Below are positions 20,504 through 21,772 of a DNA stretch of 21,772 nucleotides, in pieces. A program made the translations under genes and the position numbers. Origin of the DNA: Tubiluchus corallicola (taxonomy: Eukaryota; Priapulida; Priapulimorpha; Priapulimorphida; Tubiluchidae); NCBI GenBank assembly GCA_030141605.1, contig JAQGDQ010001424.1, positions 20,001 through 41,772 on the forward strand, read 5' to 3'. Every line of letters starts with the position of its first letter. Within the stretch, counting starts at the first letter, position 1. The notes below the pieces were generated by a model that saw only the letters and a program-made list of their open reading frames with translations, was not told the DNA's origin and made no database searches.

Positions 20504-21080
20504 TTTTTTGCGTTTAATAATGTCGTTAGCACTGTTTTTGCTGCCATCTGGTAAAAGTACTGTAGAACTAACATCAGCCGGGTGTGCTTTTTCAGACATT
20601 GTGAATGCTGTGGACGATGTAACAGTGCTGCCTTTTTTGCGTTTAATAATGTCGTTAGCACTGTTTTTGCTGCCATCTATAGGTTTTACACGTCAAATGT
20701 AGACATACGTTAAGTCAAATGTAGATTTAGGTAATTCAAATGTGTCTTGGTAACTCAAATGTTGACTTAGGCAGTTCAAATGTGTTAACAATGGTTTTCA
20801 ACAAATCTTAAGCGTTTTTGGTATATCAAATGTAGACACATGTCAAGTCAAATGTCCTATGTCTACATTTGTCTTACCTAAGTCACATTTGAGTTACCAA
20901 AACACATTCGAAATTCCTATGTCTACATTTGACTTACCTAAGTCACATTTGAACTTTCCTGTGTCTACATTCGACGTGTAAAACCTATAGTAAAAGCACT
21001 GTAGAACTAACATCAGCCAGATTTCTTTTTCAACATTGTGAATGCTGTTTACATGTAACAGTGCTGCCTTTTGCGTTTAA
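20504..21080. repeat. 129-bp tandem repeat split by a MITE
   Basis: Unit 1 is 20504-20632. Unit 2 starts at 20633, is interrupted at 20678 by the TA-inserting MITE, and resumes at 20990 to about 21068. A 12-bp start of a third unit follows. Units share TTTTTTGCGTTTAATAATG, GTAGAACTAACATCAGCC and CATTGTGAATGCTG. On the minus strand unit 1 is open for 43 codons without a stop (includes GSKNSANDIIKRKK and FTMSEKAHPADVSSTVLLPD). Unit 2 past the MITE has small deletions that break this frame. It may be a decayed repeat-containing exon, but the plus strand is also open, so coding is uncertain. Confidence 0.75.
20680..20987. mobile_element. TA-inserting MITE, full copy with empty site
   Basis: A 308-bp element with inverted termini TAGGTTTTACACGTC and (right end) GACGTGTAAAACCTA, flanked by TA at 20678-20679 and 20988-20989. 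The neighbouring 129-bp unit supplies the uninterrupted site (CCATCTGGTAAAAG near 20546-20559; here CCATC-TA-element-TA-GTAAAAG). Both arms are built of diverged repeats of about 19-22 bp with TCAAATGTAGAC or its inverse. No transposase is present. TA target duplication fits the Tc1/mariner group and some other TA-targeting MITE families. Confidence 0.85.
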
Positions 21081-21678
21081 AGTTCAGTTAAAGGCTGTAA
21101 GCATACGTTTGTGTTTTGCGTACAAATATTAAGTCATAAACTTGCTGATATGTCTGAAATATTTTCCTTGTTAGTAATGTGTTGATGCTTCATGAAGCCA
21201 TATATATAATTCACGCATGTTGTTAAATGCTGAGATTAGTATTATATAATTAGCTTGTATGGTCAGCAACAGTTTTTATTTAATACTAAAAAGTCGTATT
21301 ACATAAATCAGCAAACGCCAATCAGCCAGTGGGGTCCACCTCCTAAAGGGCTGCTGTCATAAAAGAAATCCAAATATGTATGTGCGGTACGTACGTACGC
21401 ACGCATGCATAGGTGGTGGGGGGCAACCGCTCGAGTTGACCATGGTTTACATCAGACCACCTTATCTGTTGGTGTTGCAACTTGATCCCAGACGAAAAAG
21501 TATATTCTCCAAGCAAACTTGCTCTTAATCTGAGATCTTCTGCATTGAAGACTTTATTATCTACCTTTTTTAGATCTAAATGAGCAATAACAGGCGCATA
21601 TAACGCGACTCCGGAATTGTGAAGACGGTATTGCAAAGACCAACCTGTTATACGTTACCAAAAGGTTATAAAGGGATT
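21081..21678. other. Spacer before tRNA; one uncertain open frame
   Basis: A 97-codon minus-strand open frame at 21343-21636 (includes HLDLKKVDNKVFNAEDLRLR and SLLGEYTFSSGIKLQHQQI) has a fairly protein-like composition in its first 75 codons. I recognise no domain, there is no homologous partner in the window, and it lies directly downstream of the tRNA. It could be a decayed exon or chance. The rest has a short ACGT-rich patch near 21380 and nothing else. Confidence 0.3.
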
Positions 21679-21684
21679 AAAAAA
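21679..21684 (-). terminator. RNA polymerase III terminator (T6)
   Basis: Six A on the plus strand (six T on the transcribed sense) lie immediately after the tRNA discriminator base. A run of four or more T is the standard Pol III stop signal. Confidence 0.85.
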
Positions 21685-21756
21685 TGGAGATGCGGGGTAT
21701 CGAACCCCGGGCCTTTCGCATGCAAAGCGAACGCTCTACCACTGAGCTACATCCCC
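21685..21756 (-). tRNA. tRNA-Ala (anticodon UGC)
   Basis: The minus strand folds as a complete 72-nt cloverleaf including discriminator A73. Acceptor stem GGGGATG pairs with CATCTCC, with a G3-U70 wobble pair, the main alanine identity element. The D arm is GCTC-AGTGGTA-GAGC. The anticodon arm is TTCGC-TTTGCAT-GCGAA with anticodon TGC in the seven-base loop. A 5-nt variable loop is followed by T arm CGGGG-TTCGATA-CCCCG. No intron. The internal promoter matches both consensus boxes: A box TAGCTCAGTGG and B box GGTTCGATACC. CCA is not encoded, as usual in eukaryotes, and a T6 terminator follows. All stems pair, so it looks functional; a tRNA pseudogene or SINE head is less likely. It reads GCA, and GCG by wobble. 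Confidence 0.97.
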
Positions 21757-21772
21757 GCTTACTAAATCCCTG

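Overview
This window is eukaryotic, almost certainly metazoan, nuclear DNA. It is AT-rich and has no bacterial gene density or Shine-Dalgarno-spaced operons. It carries a nuclear-type tRNA-Ala with internal Pol III promoter boxes and no encoded CCA. It also holds a decayed non-LTR retrotransposon reverse-transcriptase tail, several short inverted-repeat DNA transposons, and very dense micro-, mini- and satellite arrays. The reverse-transcriptase relic resembles the CR1/L2-like elements common in cnidarians and other marine invertebrates. A marine invertebrate is my best guess, but the phylum cannot be fixed from this sequence. I see no intact protein-coding gene. Nearly every long open frame is an artefact of a tandem array whose period is a multiple of three or whose unit lacks stops.

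Layout. 1-1.2 kb: a hAT-type MITE (119-614) and a perfect 27-bp duplication. 1.18-1.93 kb: a foldback element whose long inverted ends are built from about 15-bp subrepeats around a GGTA array. 2.1-2.8 kb: a weak, possible coding relic. 4.47-4.77 kb: an (AAGT)n array. 5.24-5.72 kb: a LINE 3' end on the minus strand with an RT C-terminal relic and a (GAA)n tail. 5.93-8.21 kb: a cluster of arrays, with a 36-bp minisatellite, a LINE-like 3' end running into a (TTATTG)/(TTA)/(TTG)/(TCG)/(TCA) mosaic, then a 33-bp minisatellite. 9.08-9.28 kb: a 15-bp minisatellite. 11.03-11.36 kb: a (GATT) to (GACT) mosaic next to another minus-strand AATAAA. 11.66-12.06 kb: a second hAT-type MITE with a perfect 8-bp target-site duplication and a (GA)n expansion inside. 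12.92-14.97 kb: a satellite of 30 monomers of 68 bp, with a 408-bp six-monomer higher-order repeat. 17.46-19.58 kb: two (CA)n arrays sharing an identical 26-bp flank, a roughly 780-bp pentanucleotide mosaic, and a region bounded by 75-bp inverted arms. 19.8-21.08 kb: a TA-inserting MITE (one full copy inside a 129-bp tandem repeat, one solo end). 21.685-21.756 kb: tRNA-Ala(UGC).

Tandem arrays make up roughly 30% of the window (my rough addition of array lengths). The same pattern recurs at several unit lengths. A short seed expands, a single-base variant arises, and the variant expands as its own block. The seed is often part of a mobile element: a LINE 3' tail, the inside of a MITE, or the middle of a foldback element. 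The best candidates for something not yet described are the 408-bp higher-order satellite, the phase-locked pentanucleotide mosaic, the two TIR elements with subrepeat-built arms, and the MITE pair that shows a microsatellite growing inside one copy.
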